Part shown: positions 17,550 to 25,904 of the stretch, one piece after another | How positions within the stretch are numbered: position 1 is the stretch's first letter | Layout: the number at the start of each line of letters is the position of its first letter | Assembly (NCBI GenBank): GCA_016714225.1 | Contig: JADJNS010000009.1 | Location: forward strand, 248,001-312,000 | Reading direction: 5' to 3' | Source: Archangiaceae bacterium | GTDB taxonomy: Bacteria > Myxococcota > Myxococcia > Myxococcales > Myxococcaceae | Length of the DNA: 64,000 nt | Notes under the pieces: model-generated | Databases searched by the model: none | What the model was told of the DNA's origin: nothing | What the model saw: only the letters and a program-made list of their open reading frames with translations | Translations under genes and position numbers: made by a program

Positions 17550-19154
17550 CTACTTCTTGAGCGCGTCCCACAGCACGTGACCCACCGCTGAAGACGGCGG
17601 CATCGCGCCGGCCTCGAACGCCAGGGTGGGCGCGACGTCGACGAGCTCGGCGGCTGCTCCGGTGCCGTGCCTGATGCCCTGGCCGTAGAGCACCAGCGGC
17701 ACCTGCCGGTCGTAGAGCTGAAGCGAGCCGTGGCTCGAGACCGGCGTGGGGAAGTAGTGCCAGTAGGGCTCGAGCAGCAGCAGGAAGTCGGGGCTGCGCC
17801 CCTCGAACCGGCCGTTCTGCAGCAGCCGGCCGCGCTCACCGCCCAGCGCGGGCAGCTCGCTCGCGGCGATGAAGTCGGCGACGCCGGGGGTGGCGAGCGC
17901 GAGGGCGCGCAGCTCGGGCGCCATCGCCAGCACCTTCTCGCGCTGCTTGGGCGACACGTTCCACCCGCCCGAGCTGAACGGCCCTTCGAGCCACTGGCCG
18001 GGGCCGAGCTTCTTCACGCAGGCGGCGTTGAGCGAGGTGTAGAACGCGTCGGGCAGCCGGCCAGCCGAGAGCTTCTGCGGCAGGGTGTCGGGGTCGAAGC
18101 CCGCGCCGTGGTCGGCGGTCAAGAGCACCAGCAGCCGGCCCTTGCCGGCGGCGCGCTCGGCGGCGTCGAGCAGCCGGCCGAGCTGCACGTCGAGGGCGTC
18201 GTGGGCCGCTTCGGCCTCGGCCGACTGCGGGCCGAACGCGTGCACGATGGCGTCGTAGCCCGAGTACGAGAGGGTGAGCAGGTCGGGCTCGGCGTCGGCG
18301 CCCAGCTGCTGGCCCTTGAGCGCCTCGATGGCCGCGTCGGTGAGCAGCTCGTCGCCGAGCGGGTGGAGCAGCAGCCACTCGCTCTTCTGGCGGGGCGTCG
18401 CGTCGGCGGGAATGCGGTGGGGCCGCGTGCCGGTGTACGGGGCCAGGTCTGGCGGGTTCGCGCTCTGGGCGCCGGGAGCCAGCGGCGCTCCGCTCGGCGA
18501 CCAGCTGATCTCGGCGGTGAGGCGCTGCGCGAGCCGCGCGTTCACCGCCTGCGCCCAGGCCGGCACCTGCGCGGCGAAGTACGCGCTGGTGGTGAGCTCG
18601 GGGGCCTCGGGTGAGAGCCACACCGCGGCGTCGGCGAGGCGGCCCGCCATCAGCACCGAGGCGCGCGGCTTGCCGCCGATGGAGACGTGCCTGGCCGATG
18701 GCCAACGCAGCTTGAGCACCTCGCCCAGTGTGGGTGCGGCGAGCCGGGTGGGCGCGACGCCCCGCTTGTTGGGGTGCGCGCCCACGTCGGGGTACCGGGC
18801 GTCTTCGGTCGCCTGCACCCCGGTGCCGGCGTCGGCGTCGAACCACTCGTTGCCGACGATGCCGTGGGTGCTGGCCCAGGCGCCGGTCACCAGCGTGGCG
18901 TGGCCGGCGGCGGTGACGGTGGGAAACGAGTCGACGCGCGCGTCGAGAAAGCGAAAACCCTCTTGGGTCAGGCGGCGATAGCCGGCCCTGGCGCGTGGCA
19001 GCCGCCGCTCGAAGTCGTGGGCCGAGAGCTGGTCGACCACCACCAGCACGGTGAGCCGCGGAGGTTCGGCGCGGGCCGCAGAGGGAACCAGCGCACACGC
19101 GAGCGCGGTGATCAGGCGCCAAAGGGAGCCGATGTGGGCGCGCGAGTGGCTCAC
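17550..19154 (-). CDS. alkaline phosphatase superfamily (type I phosphodiesterase-like) exported enzyme
   Basis: A hydrolase of about 534 residues. I place the start at GTG 19154 because it brings the signal peptide LITALACALVPSAARA near the N-terminus. ATG 19238 adds 28 residues and remains possible. After cleavage the sequence opens LTVLVVVDQLSAHDFER, where the Asp is a metal ligand. SFPTVTAAGHATLVTG carries the probable Thr nucleophile, followed by STHGIVGNEWFD. Later LTADHGAGFD supplies further metal ligands, with a C-terminal VDVAPTLAFEAG block. This is the pattern of nucleotide pyrophosphatase/phosphodiesterases and PafA-like phosphatases. Likely periplasmic phosphate-ester hydrolysis; the substrate cannot be told. 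Confidence 0.8.
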   Translation of the reverse strand: MSHSRAHIGSLWRLITALACALVPSAARAEPPRLTVLVVVDQLSAHDFERRLPRARAGYRRLTQEGFRFLDARVDSFPTVTAAGHATLVTGAWASTHGIVGNEWFDADAGTGVQATEDARYPDVGAHPNKRGVAPTRLAAPTLGEVLKLRWPSARHVSIGGKPRASVLMAGRLADAAVWLSPEAPELTTSAYFAAQVPAWAQAVNARLAQRLTAEISWSPSGAPLAPGAQSANPPDLAPYTGTRPHRIPADATPRQKSEWLLLHPLGDELLTDAAIEALKGQQLGADAEPDLLTLSYSGYDAIVHAFGPQSAEAEAAHDALDVQLGRLLDAAERAAGKGRLLVLLTADHGAGFDPDTLPQKLSAGRLPDAFYTSLNAACVKKLGPGQWLEGPFSSGGWNVSPKQREKVLAMAPELRALALATPGVADFIAASELPALGGERGRLLQNGRFEGRSPDFLLLLEPYWHYFPTPVSSHGSLQLYDRQVPLVLYGQGIRHGTGAAAELVDVAPTLAFEAGAMPPSSAVGHVLWDALKK

Positions 19155-19375
19155 GGGTTCGAAGCTCAGCCCGGGCACGCTATGCCAGCGCCGAGTGACC
19201 GCCGAGATTTTGGCCGGGTCTTCTTTGATGAGTTTCATCTGGCGACGACGCACCTGGGGGGCAGTAGGATGCGCTCGACGTTCCCTCTGAGCCCTTGCGA
19301 GTTCTCCGTGCGCCACCCGCTCTGGGTGCAGCAATCTTCCGTGTCTCGATCGACCCTTGAAGTGAAGGAAGTGGC

Positions 19376-21460
19376 GTGAGCACCAAGCCGCCTTCGCTGA
19401 CGATTCGGCACATTCGCCTCGCCGGCGGTTGCTGCATTCGCTTGAGCGGAGTGATCGACGAGACCTTCGACGCCAAGCGGTTTCTGGAAGGCGTCGGAGG
19501 CGTGGTGGTGGTCGACCTCGACGAGGTCAAGCGCATCACCTCGTACGGAGTGCGCGCGTGGGTGACCGCGCTCTCGCAGCTCAACCACACCTGGCTGGGG
19601 TTCGTGCGCTGCCGCCCGGCGCTGGTCGCGCAGTTCAACATGGTCTCGGGGTTCGCCTGCGGCGGTCACATCTTGAGCCTCTACCTGCCGTACACCTGCC
19701 CGAGCGGGGGCACGGCGTTCGAGACGTTGGTCGATCTTCGCAAGCACTGGGCCGAGCTCGCCGCGTTCAACCCGCCGCCGATGCAGTGCCCCGAGCACGC
19801 CGAGCAGGCCGAGTTCGACGACGTGGCCGAGGGCTATTTCAGCTACGTGGCCAGCCAGCCCGCGCCCACCGCGCCGCCGCTGGTCGAGCGGCTGCTCGGC
19901 GAGAGCGGCGAGCCCACCGGCAGCCTGCGCATCAGCAAAGACGTGCACGGCGACGTCACCGGCATGTGGCTCTCGGGCCGGCTCGACGACAAAGACCACT
20001 TCAAGCGCCTCGCCGACGGGCTCGAGGGCCGGCTCTACGTGTCGTGCGGCGACCTCGCCTTCACCGGCGAAGAGGGCATCGCGCGGCTGCTCACCTTTCT
20101 GCGCGGGGTGCAGGTGCCGCTGATTCTGGGCGAGCTGCCGCTGGGGCTGGCCGACCGCGTGGCCGCCGACCCGGTGCTGTGCCAGACCGCCAGGGTCTGC
20201 ACCATCGACGTGCCGCTGGTGTGCGCGCGCCACGGCGAGATGCTGCAGCCGGTCGACGCCCCGCGGCTGGTGGCGGCGATCGAGGGGGCTCCGCTGGCGG
20301 TGTTCTGCGGCCGGTGCGAGCAGCTGTGCCAGCCGGCGTTCGACGTGCGCGAGCTGAAGAACCTGCTCACGCTGAGCACCACGCCGCTCACCGCCGAGAT
20401 CATCTCGGTGATCGAAGCGCACCGGAACAAGCTCACCGAGGCCACCAAGACCATGCCCGGGCAGGGGCCGGGCGCTGCGGCGGCCGAGGCACCGCAGCGC
20501 TACCAGATCGTGCGGCCGCTCGGCGCGGGCGGCATGGCCGAGGTGTTTCTCGCCCGGCAGATGGGCGACGGTGGCTTCGAGCGGGCGGTGGTGCTCAAGC
20601 GCATTCTCCCCGGCCTGGTGGGCGACAGCGGGTTCGTCGAGATGTTCCTGCAAGAGGCGCGGCTGGCGTCGCGCATCTCGCACCCCAACGTGGTGCAGAT
20701 CTTCGACGTGGGCCGAGAGAACAGCCAGTACTTCATCGTGATGGAGCTGGTGAGCGGCTGGGACTTGAACGCGGTGCTGCGCGCGTCGGCCCGGCACAAG
20801 CGCCCCTTTCCGCCGCACCTCGCGGCGCGGGTGGTGGCCGACATCACCCGCGCGCTGGGCGCCGCGTACACGTACACCGACGACGCCGGCAAGCTCACGC
20901 CGATCGTTCACCGCGACGTTTCGCCGCACAACGTGCTGATCAGCACCCAGGGGCACGTGAAGCTGAGCGACTTCGGCATCGCGAAGGCGGGCGACTCGCT
21001 CAGCCGCACGCCCACCAGCCTGATGAAGGGCAAGCCGGCCTACCTCGCGCCCGAGTCGGTGCAGACCACGCACGGGCAGCCCGACGCCCGCGTCGATCTC
21101 TTCGCCGCGGGCCTCATCTTCTACCAGCTGCTGACCACGGTGCACCCCTTCCGCCGCGACAGCGACATGGCCACCTTCGAGGCGCTGCTGCAGTACGAGC
21201 CGCCGCCGCCCAGCACGGTGGTGAGGGGCCTGCCACCCGCGGTCGACGCCATCGTGAAGCTGGCGCTCGCCAAAGACCCCAACCGCCGCTACCAGACCGC
21301 CCAGCAGATGGAGCGCGACCTCGAGCGGGTGGTGGCGGGCTCGGGCACCGTCGCCGCCGCCGACGTGGCGCGGTGGATCAAAGAGATGCCCGAGCTGATG
21401 CCGCTGCCGCTCAACGACAGCGCTGACCAGAACACGGCTCCCGGTCGCCGGCGCACATGA
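19376..21460 (+). CDS. STAS/zinc-ribbon/Ser-Thr kinase fusion protein (copy 1)
   Basis: A 694-residue cytoplasmic signalling protein. Start GTG 19376 follows GAAGGAA at 19364-19370. Residues about 8-110 form a STAS-like fold (IRLSGVIDETFDAKRFLEG, RITSYGVRAWVTAL, VAQFNMVSGF). A Cys-containing insert follows (YTCPSGG ... MQCPEH). A second, more degenerate STAS-like unit spans about 180-275, with another Cys cluster (LVCARHGEM ... VFCGRCEQLC). The C-terminal kinase has a full active-site set: GAGGMAEV near 381, VLK, HRDVSPHN near 511, DFG near 535 and APE. Two close relatives are encoded at 48256 and 53783. The stop overlaps the start of the desulfurase gene (ATGA), so the two are translationally coupled. 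No transmembrane segment is seen. STAS domains usually take part in partner switching with RsbW-like kinases; the function here is unknown. Confidence 0.85.
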   Translation: MSTKPPSLTIRHIRLAGGCCIRLSGVIDETFDAKRFLEGVGGVVVVDLDEVKRITSYGVRAWVTALSQLNHTWLGFVRCRPALVAQFNMVSGFACGGHILSLYLPYTCPSGGTAFETLVDLRKHWAELAAFNPPPMQCPEHAEQAEFDDVAEGYFSYVASQPAPTAPPLVERLLGESGEPTGSLRISKDVHGDVTGMWLSGRLDDKDHFKRLADGLEGRLYVSCGDLAFTGEEGIARLLTFLRGVQVPLILGELPLGLADRVAADPVLCQTARVCTIDVPLVCARHGEMLQPVDAPRLVAAIEGAPLAVFCGRCEQLCQPAFDVRELKNLLTLSTTPLTAEIISVIEAHRNKLTEATKTMPGQGPGAAAAEAPQRYQIVRPLGAGGMAEVFLARQMGDGGFERAVVLKRILPGLVGDSGFVEMFLQEARLASRISHPNVVQIFDVGRENSQYFIVMELVSGWDLNAVLRASARHKRPFPPHLAARVVADITRALGAAYTYTDDAGKLTPIVHRDVSPHNVLISTQGHVKLSDFGIAKAGDSLSRTPTSLMKGKPAYLAPESVQTTHGQPDARVDLFAAGLIFYQLLTTVHPFRRDSDMATFEALLQYEPPPPSTVVRGLPPAVDAIVKLALAKDPNRRYQTAQQMERDLERVVAGSGTVAAADVARWIKEMPELMPLPLNDSADQNTAPGRRRT

Positions 21461-22662
21461 ACTCGAAGGTGCGCGCCGACTTTCCGCTGCTCGAGCGCAC
21501 CCTCGATGGCCGGCCGGTGGTGTACCTCGACTCGGCGGCGACCAGCCTGAAGCCGCGCGCGGTGGTCGACGCCGAGGTCGAGTACCTCACCCGCTTCACC
21601 GCCAACGTGCACCGGGGCAAGCACGCGCTCTCGGAAGAGGCCTCGGCGCTGTTCGAGGCGGCGCGCCGGCGGGTCGCGCGCTTCTTGAACGCCGCGCCCG
21701 ACGAGGTGGTGTTCGTGGCCAACACCACCGCGGGCCTGAACCTGGTGGCCGCGGGGCTCGACCTGGGGCGCGACGACCGGGTGGTGTGCGCGGTCGGCGA
21801 CCACCACTCGAACCTGGTGCCGTGGCTGCACCGCGCGCAGGTGACGGTGCTCGACGCCGACCCGCGCGAGCCGCTCGACCCCGCGCGCGTGGCGGCGGTG
21901 CTCGATCAGGTGCGCCCCCGGGTGCTGGCCCTGGGGCACGCCTCGAACGTCACCGGCGTCGTTCACCCGGTGGCGAAGCTGGCGGCGCTGGCGAGAGAGC
22001 GCGGCATCATCACCGTGCTCGACGCCGCGCAGAGCGCGCCGCACCTGCCGCTCGACGTGCAGCAGCTGGGCTGCGACTTCGTCTGCTTCAGCGCCCACAA
22101 GCTGCTGGGCCCGACCGGGGTCGGCGTGCTGTGGGGCCGGCTCGAGCGCCTCGAGGCCCTCACTCCGCAGGTGGTGGGTGGGGGCACCGTCGAGCAGGTG
22201 AGCGAGCGGGGCTTCACCTTCAAGCGCCTGCCCTACCGGCTCGAGGGCGGCACCCCGAACATCTCGGGGGTGTTGGGCTTCGCCGCCGCGCTCGACTGGC
22301 TCGAGCGGCTCGGCTTCGACGCGGTGGTGGCGCACGAGCGGGCGCTGGCCGACCAGCTGCAGCGCGAGCTCGAGGGCCTGCGCGGGGTCGAGGTGCTGAT
22401 GGCGACGGGGCCCGAGCGGCTGGCGCTGGCGTCGATCGCGCCGCGCACCGCCACGGTGAGCCCCGACCACCTCGCCACCATCTTGAGCGATGGCTCGCAG
22501 GTGATGGTGCGCAGCGGCTTTCACTGCGCGCGGCCGGCGCTCGCGCGGCTGGGGGCGGCGCACGGCGCGCTGCGCGTCTCGGCCTACCTGTACAACACCG
22601 CCGAAGAGCTGACCCGCTTCAGCGCCGCGCTGCGCGGGCTGCTCGAGAAGCTGACGGCATGA
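21457..22662 (+). CDS. SufS/CsdA-like cysteine desulfurase (PLP-dependent, class V)
   Basis: A 401-residue enzyme of usual SufS length. It would remove sulfur from cysteine as an enzyme persulfide, for Fe-S cluster or other sulfur transfer. Visible motifs: YLDSAATSLKP at the start, NVHRGKHALS, DHHSNLVPW, LDAAQSAPHLPLDVQ (PLP-contacting Asp), CFSAHKLLGPTGVGVLWG with the PLP Lys, and VRSGFHCARPAL with the catalytic Cys near residue 355. All key residues are present. There are no suf or isc genes nearby. Instead its ATG overlaps the stop of a STAS/zinc-ribbon kinase by 4 bp, an unusual pairing. A Cys-selenocysteine lyase or other class V role is possible. Confidence 0.85.
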   Translation: MNSKVRADFPLLERTLDGRPVVYLDSAATSLKPRAVVDAEVEYLTRFTANVHRGKHALSEEASALFEAARRRVARFLNAAPDEVVFVANTTAGLNLVAAGLDLGRDDRVVCAVGDHHSNLVPWLHRAQVTVLDADPREPLDPARVAAVLDQVRPRVLALGHASNVTGVVHPVAKLAALARERGIITVLDAAQSAPHLPLDVQQLGCDFVCFSAHKLLGPTGVGVLWGRLERLEALTPQVVGGGTVEQVSERGFTFKRLPYRLEGGTPNISGVLGFAAALDWLERLGFDAVVAHERALADQLQRELEGLRGVEVLMATGPERLALASIAPRTATVSPDHLATILSDGSQVMVRSGFHCARPALARLGAAHGALRVSAYLYNTAEELTRFSAALRGLLEKLTA

Positions 22663-22702
22663 CGTTGTTGGGGCACGCTTCACCTACCGGAGGTCGTTCA
22701 CG

Positions 22703-23584
22703 ATGAAGGTCCTGGTGGTCAGTGCGACGGGAGTACTGGGCGGCGATGTCTGCAAGCGGCTCTTGGCGAAGGGGCATCAGGTGCGGGGGCTGGTGAGGCC
22801 CGACTCGCCCAAAGAGGCCGAGGTGCGCGCGATGGGGGTCGAGGTCGCGAAGGGAGACCTGCTCGACGCGGCGTCGCTCGACGCCGCCACCCAGGGCATC
22901 GACGCGATCGTCGGCAGCGCCACCGCCATCATCTCGAAGGGCAAGGGCAACAGCCTCGCCAACGTCGACGAGAACGGCTTCAAGGCGCTGCTGGCCGCCG
23001 CCAAGAAGAACGGTGTGAAGCGGTTCGTCTACGTCTCGGTGTCGCCCAACCTCACCGCCCACTCGCCGCTGGTCGACAACAAGCGCGAGGTCGAGCGCGC
23101 GGTGCGCGCCAGCGGCATGACGTGGACGGTGCTCCAGCCCTCGTACTTCATGGAGGTCTGGTTCGGCCCGCCGCTGGGGTGGAAGCTGGCCGAGGGCAAG
23201 GGCCAGCTGTTCGGCGCCGCCGACAAGCGCGTGAGCTGGATCGCGGTGGGCGACGTGGCCGCCTGGGCGGTGGCCGCGCTCGAGAGCCCGGCCGCGGCGA
23301 ATCAAGACATCCCCCTCGGCGGGCCCAAGGCGCTCTCGGGGGTCGAGGCGCACCAGCTGCTCGAGCAGACGCTGGGCAAGAAGTTCAAGGTGTCTCGCGT
23401 GCCGGGCTTCGTGCCCAAGCTGATGCAGACCGTGCTCAAGCCGCTCAACCCGAAGGTGGCGTCGCTGATGGCGCTCGGCGCCGCCACGCTGGTGGGCGAC
23501 GAGATCGACATGAGCAAGGCCCGGTCGATCGCCAAGGTGCCCGAGACCTCGTTCGAAGAGTTCGCGCGGCGCGCCGGCGGCTGA
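22703..23584 (+). CDS. NmrA/SDR-family NAD(P)-binding protein
   Basis: A 293-residue protein of the atypical short-chain dehydrogenase (NmrA-like) type. MKVLVVSATGVLGGDVCKRLL is split here as VLVVSATGVLGG, the dinucleotide loop (T-G-x-L-G-G). RGLVRPDSPKE follows, where the Arg would bind NADP phosphate. GVKRFVYVSVSPN replaces the classical YxxxK active-site region, and VERAVRASGMTWTVLQPSYFMEVW is the family's later block. Such proteins are often regulators or isomerases rather than dehydrogenases. It lies 40 bp after the desulfurase and is probably co-transcribed. Its stop is 20 bp from the convergent GMC oxidoreductase. Confidence 0.85.
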   Translation: MKVLVVSATGVLGGDVCKRLLAKGHQVRGLVRPDSPKEAEVRAMGVEVAKGDLLDAASLDAATQGIDAIVGSATAIISKGKGNSLANVDENGFKALLAAAKKNGVKRFVYVSVSPNLTAHSPLVDNKREVERAVRASGMTWTVLQPSYFMEVWFGPPLGWKLAEGKGQLFGAADKRVSWIAVGDVAAWAVAALESPAAANQDIPLGGPKALSGVEAHQLLEQTLGKKFKVSRVPGFVPKLMQTVLKPLNPKVASLMALGAATLVGDEIDMSKARSIAKVPETSFEEFARRAGG

Positions 23585-23604
23585 AGCCCGCTGCCCCGCG
23601 CGCC

Positions 23605-25281
23605 TCAGAGGTTCTTCTTCTTCAGCTCCGAGACCAGGTGGTCTGACGCGCGCGCCGCCAGGGCCATGATGGTGAGGGTGGGGTTCTGGCAGGGCGACGA
23701 GGGAAAGGCGGCCCCGTCCATCACGAAGAGGTTCTTCACCTCGTGTGACTGGTTGAAGGCGTTCAAGAAAGACGTCTTGGGGTCTCTGCCCATGCGCGCG
23801 GTGCCGGTCTCGTGCACCGAAGAGCCCGGCGGGCCGGCGTAGGGGCCGGCCGCCTCGGCGCCGATGGTGGCGAGCATCTCGGCGGCGCTCACCGCCATGT
23901 GCTTCACCATCGCGCTCTCGTTGTCGCCGTAGCGCATGTCGATGTCGAGCGAGGGCAGCCCGTGCCGGTCTTTGAGGGTGCGGCTGAGCTTCACCTGGTT
24001 CTCGGCGCGCGGCAGGCACTCGCCGAAGCCCACCAGCCACACGTACCACTCGGGGGTGGGGGCCTTCAGCGCGCTCTTGAAGCCCGCGCCGATGCCCTTG
24101 CTCACGAACGCGCTGCCCGGCCCGCAGTCGTGGCTGGCGCCCTGAAACCCGTAGCCGCGCAAGAAGTCTCTGCCCCCGCCTTTGAGGTTCTGGAACCGGG
24201 GTATGTAGAAGGTGGTCGGCCGCTCGCCGCTCGAGTCCTTCACTCCGCGCAGCGACGGCACCACCGACATCGCGACCGAGGCGCCGACGTGGTCCATCAG
24301 GTAGTGGCCCAGCACGCCGCTGCGGTTGCCCAGGCCGTCGGGGAAGCGGGTCGAGGTCGAGGCGAGCAGAATGCGCGTGCTCTCGAGCGTCGAGGCGCAC
24401 AGCACCACGGTGCGCCCCCGCACCTCGAACGACTGGCCGTCGGCGCCCAGGCACATCACCCCGCGCGCGCGGCCGTCGTCGCTCTCGGTGACGTGGCTCA
24501 CCACCGTGTCGGGCAGCAGGGTGAGGTTGCCGGTCTTGGCGGCGGCAGCCAGCGTCGACACCGGGCTCGAGAAGTACGAGCCGGTCACGCAGCCGCGCTC
24601 GCACGGGCCGCAGTAGTGACACTTGGCGCGGCCCTCGAGGTCCTGGGTGAGCACCGCGGCGCGCGCGATGGTCAGGGTGCGGCCGAACTTCTTCTTCACC
24701 GCCTTGCGCAAGAGCTGCTCGCCGCACGACAGCTTCATCGGCGGCAGAAAGCGCCCGTCGGGCAGCTGGGGCAGCCCTTCGGCCTGGCCGCTCACCCCGA
24801 CGAAGCGCTCGACCTCGTCGTAGTAGGGCTTGAGCTCGGCGTAGCTCAGCGGCCAGTCGATGCCCTGACCGTCTCGGCGGGCGGCCTTGAAGTCGAGGTC
24901 CGAGAAGCGCAGCGAGACGCGGCCCCAGGTCTGGGTGCGGCCGCCCACCTGGCGGGCGCGTATCCACGTGAAGGGGCGGTCGGCCGGCGTGCCGTACGGC
25001 TGGTCTTTGTCGCTGACGAAGAACTGATGGGTGTGCTCGGTGAACGCGTACGACTGGCTCTGCACCGGGTTGCCCTCGCGCACCGTCTTGGGCAGCGCCT
25101 TGCCGCGCAGCGGAAGCTGCGACGAAGGGGTGTGGTCGGTGAAGTCTCTGGCCGGGTCGAGCTTGCGGCCCGCCTCGATGACCGCGACCTTCAGCCCCGC
25201 GCGGGTGAGCTTGAGCGCCGCCCAGCCACCTGCCGCGCCCGAGCCCACCACCACCGCGTCATAGACCTCGGGCTCGCTCAC
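23605..25281 (-). CDS. GMC-family FAD oxidoreductase (large catalytic subunit)
   Basis: A 558-residue flavoprotein from GTG 25281. YDAVVVGSGAAGGWAALKL is the FAD dinucleotide loop (GxGxxG). RARQVGGRTQTWGRVSLR is the GMC signature region, and the C-terminal block HETGTARMG ... NLFVMDGAAFPSSPCQNPT resembles sorbosone/gluconate/glucose dehydrogenases. An insert CHYCGPCERGC near residue 225 may bind metal or an Fe-S cluster. GTG overlaps the stop of the small-subunit gene (GTGA), so the two are produced together. Oxidises a hydroxyl of an unknown substrate, probably passing electrons to a cytochrome or quinone. It is the last gene of a five-gene minus-strand operon. No signal peptide; export may occur with the partner. 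Confidence 0.85.
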   Translation of the reverse strand: MSEPEVYDAVVVGSGAAGGWAALKLTRAGLKVAVIEAGRKLDPARDFTDHTPSSQLPLRGKALPKTVREGNPVQSQSYAFTEHTHQFFVSDKDQPYGTPADRPFTWIRARQVGGRTQTWGRVSLRFSDLDFKAARRDGQGIDWPLSYAELKPYYDEVERFVGVSGQAEGLPQLPDGRFLPPMKLSCGEQLLRKAVKKKFGRTLTIARAAVLTQDLEGRAKCHYCGPCERGCVTGSYFSSPVSTLAAAAKTGNLTLLPDTVVSHVTESDDGRARGVMCLGADGQSFEVRGRTVVLCASTLESTRILLASTSTRFPDGLGNRSGVLGHYLMDHVGASVAMSVVPSLRGVKDSSGERPTTFYIPRFQNLKGGGRDFLRGYGFQGASHDCGPGSAFVSKGIGAGFKSALKAPTPEWYVWLVGFGECLPRAENQVKLSRTLKDRHGLPSLDIDMRYGDNESAMVKHMAVSAAEMLATIGAEAAGPYAGPPGSSVHETGTARMGRDPKTSFLNAFNQSHEVKNLFVMDGAAFPSSPCQNPTLTIMALAARASDHLVSELKKKNL

Positions 25282-25904
25282 TGGTGCTCCGGGTGACCGC
25301 AGCCCTGGTAGTCGGCGTGAAAGAGGTGCTGCTCGAACAGCGACGAGGTGAGGTACCCCATCGCGGTGAGCGACTTGAGACCCACGAACCACTCCAGCTG
25401 GGCCGCGTCTTCGGGGCTCAGCTGGCTCGCGTCGAGCACCGGCAGCGCGCCGTATTGAGAGTCGAGGTGGTAGTCGATGCGGGTGCCGGTGGTGTGCGCG
25501 TCGACCTGATCGCTCAGTGCCTGCAGCGCCTCGTTCAACTTTCCCTTCGCGCGCAGCCGGGTGAGCCCCTTGCGAAACGGCTCTTGCACCTCGGGCGGGC
25601 CCTCGGCGAGCACCGCATCGATGAACACGTGCGACTGCGCTTCGCGCGCGCCCGGGCCGTCGCTGCTGGGGATGATCAGCTCGACCACGCTGAGCACCGC
25701 GGCGCCTTCTTCGGCGGTGAAGAACCGCGGCTGCCATTTTCCAGCGGCAACAGGGGTCTTGGCCGCCCCCGCATCTTGCGCGGCGGCTGCGTGAGACTGG
25801 CCAGCCTGAAGAAGCGCCGAGAGCCAGCCGCCCGAGAGCGCGACCCCGGCACCGGAGTGGACGAGGCCCTCGAGCGCGCGTCGACGGGAGAAGCGCTCGG
25901 TCAT
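25278..25904 (-). CDS. gluconate 2-dehydrogenase subunit 3-like small subunit
   Basis: A 208-residue partner of the GMC oxidoreductase. The N-terminus has RRRALEGLVHSGAGVALSGG, a twin-arginine-like start followed by a hydrophobic stretch, consistent with Tat export carrying the FAD subunit along. The body begins FFTAEEGAAVLSVVELIIPSS, typical of the subunit 3 family, and ends FHADYQGCGHPEHQ. ATG 25904 overlaps the stop of the PaaK-like gene (ATGA), and its own stop overlaps the large subunit's GTG. The family maintains or exports gluconate/sorbitol-type dehydrogenases. Confidence 0.85.
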   Translation of the reverse strand: MTERFSRRRALEGLVHSGAGVALSGGWLSALLQAGQSHAAAAQDAGAAKTPVAAGKWQPRFFTAEEGAAVLSVVELIIPSSDGPGAREAQSHVFIDAVLAEGPPEVQEPFRKGLTRLRAKGKLNEALQALSDQVDAHTTGTRIDYHLDSQYGALPVLDASQLSPEDAAQLEWFVGLKSLTAMGYLTSSLFEQHLFHADYQGCGHPEHQ

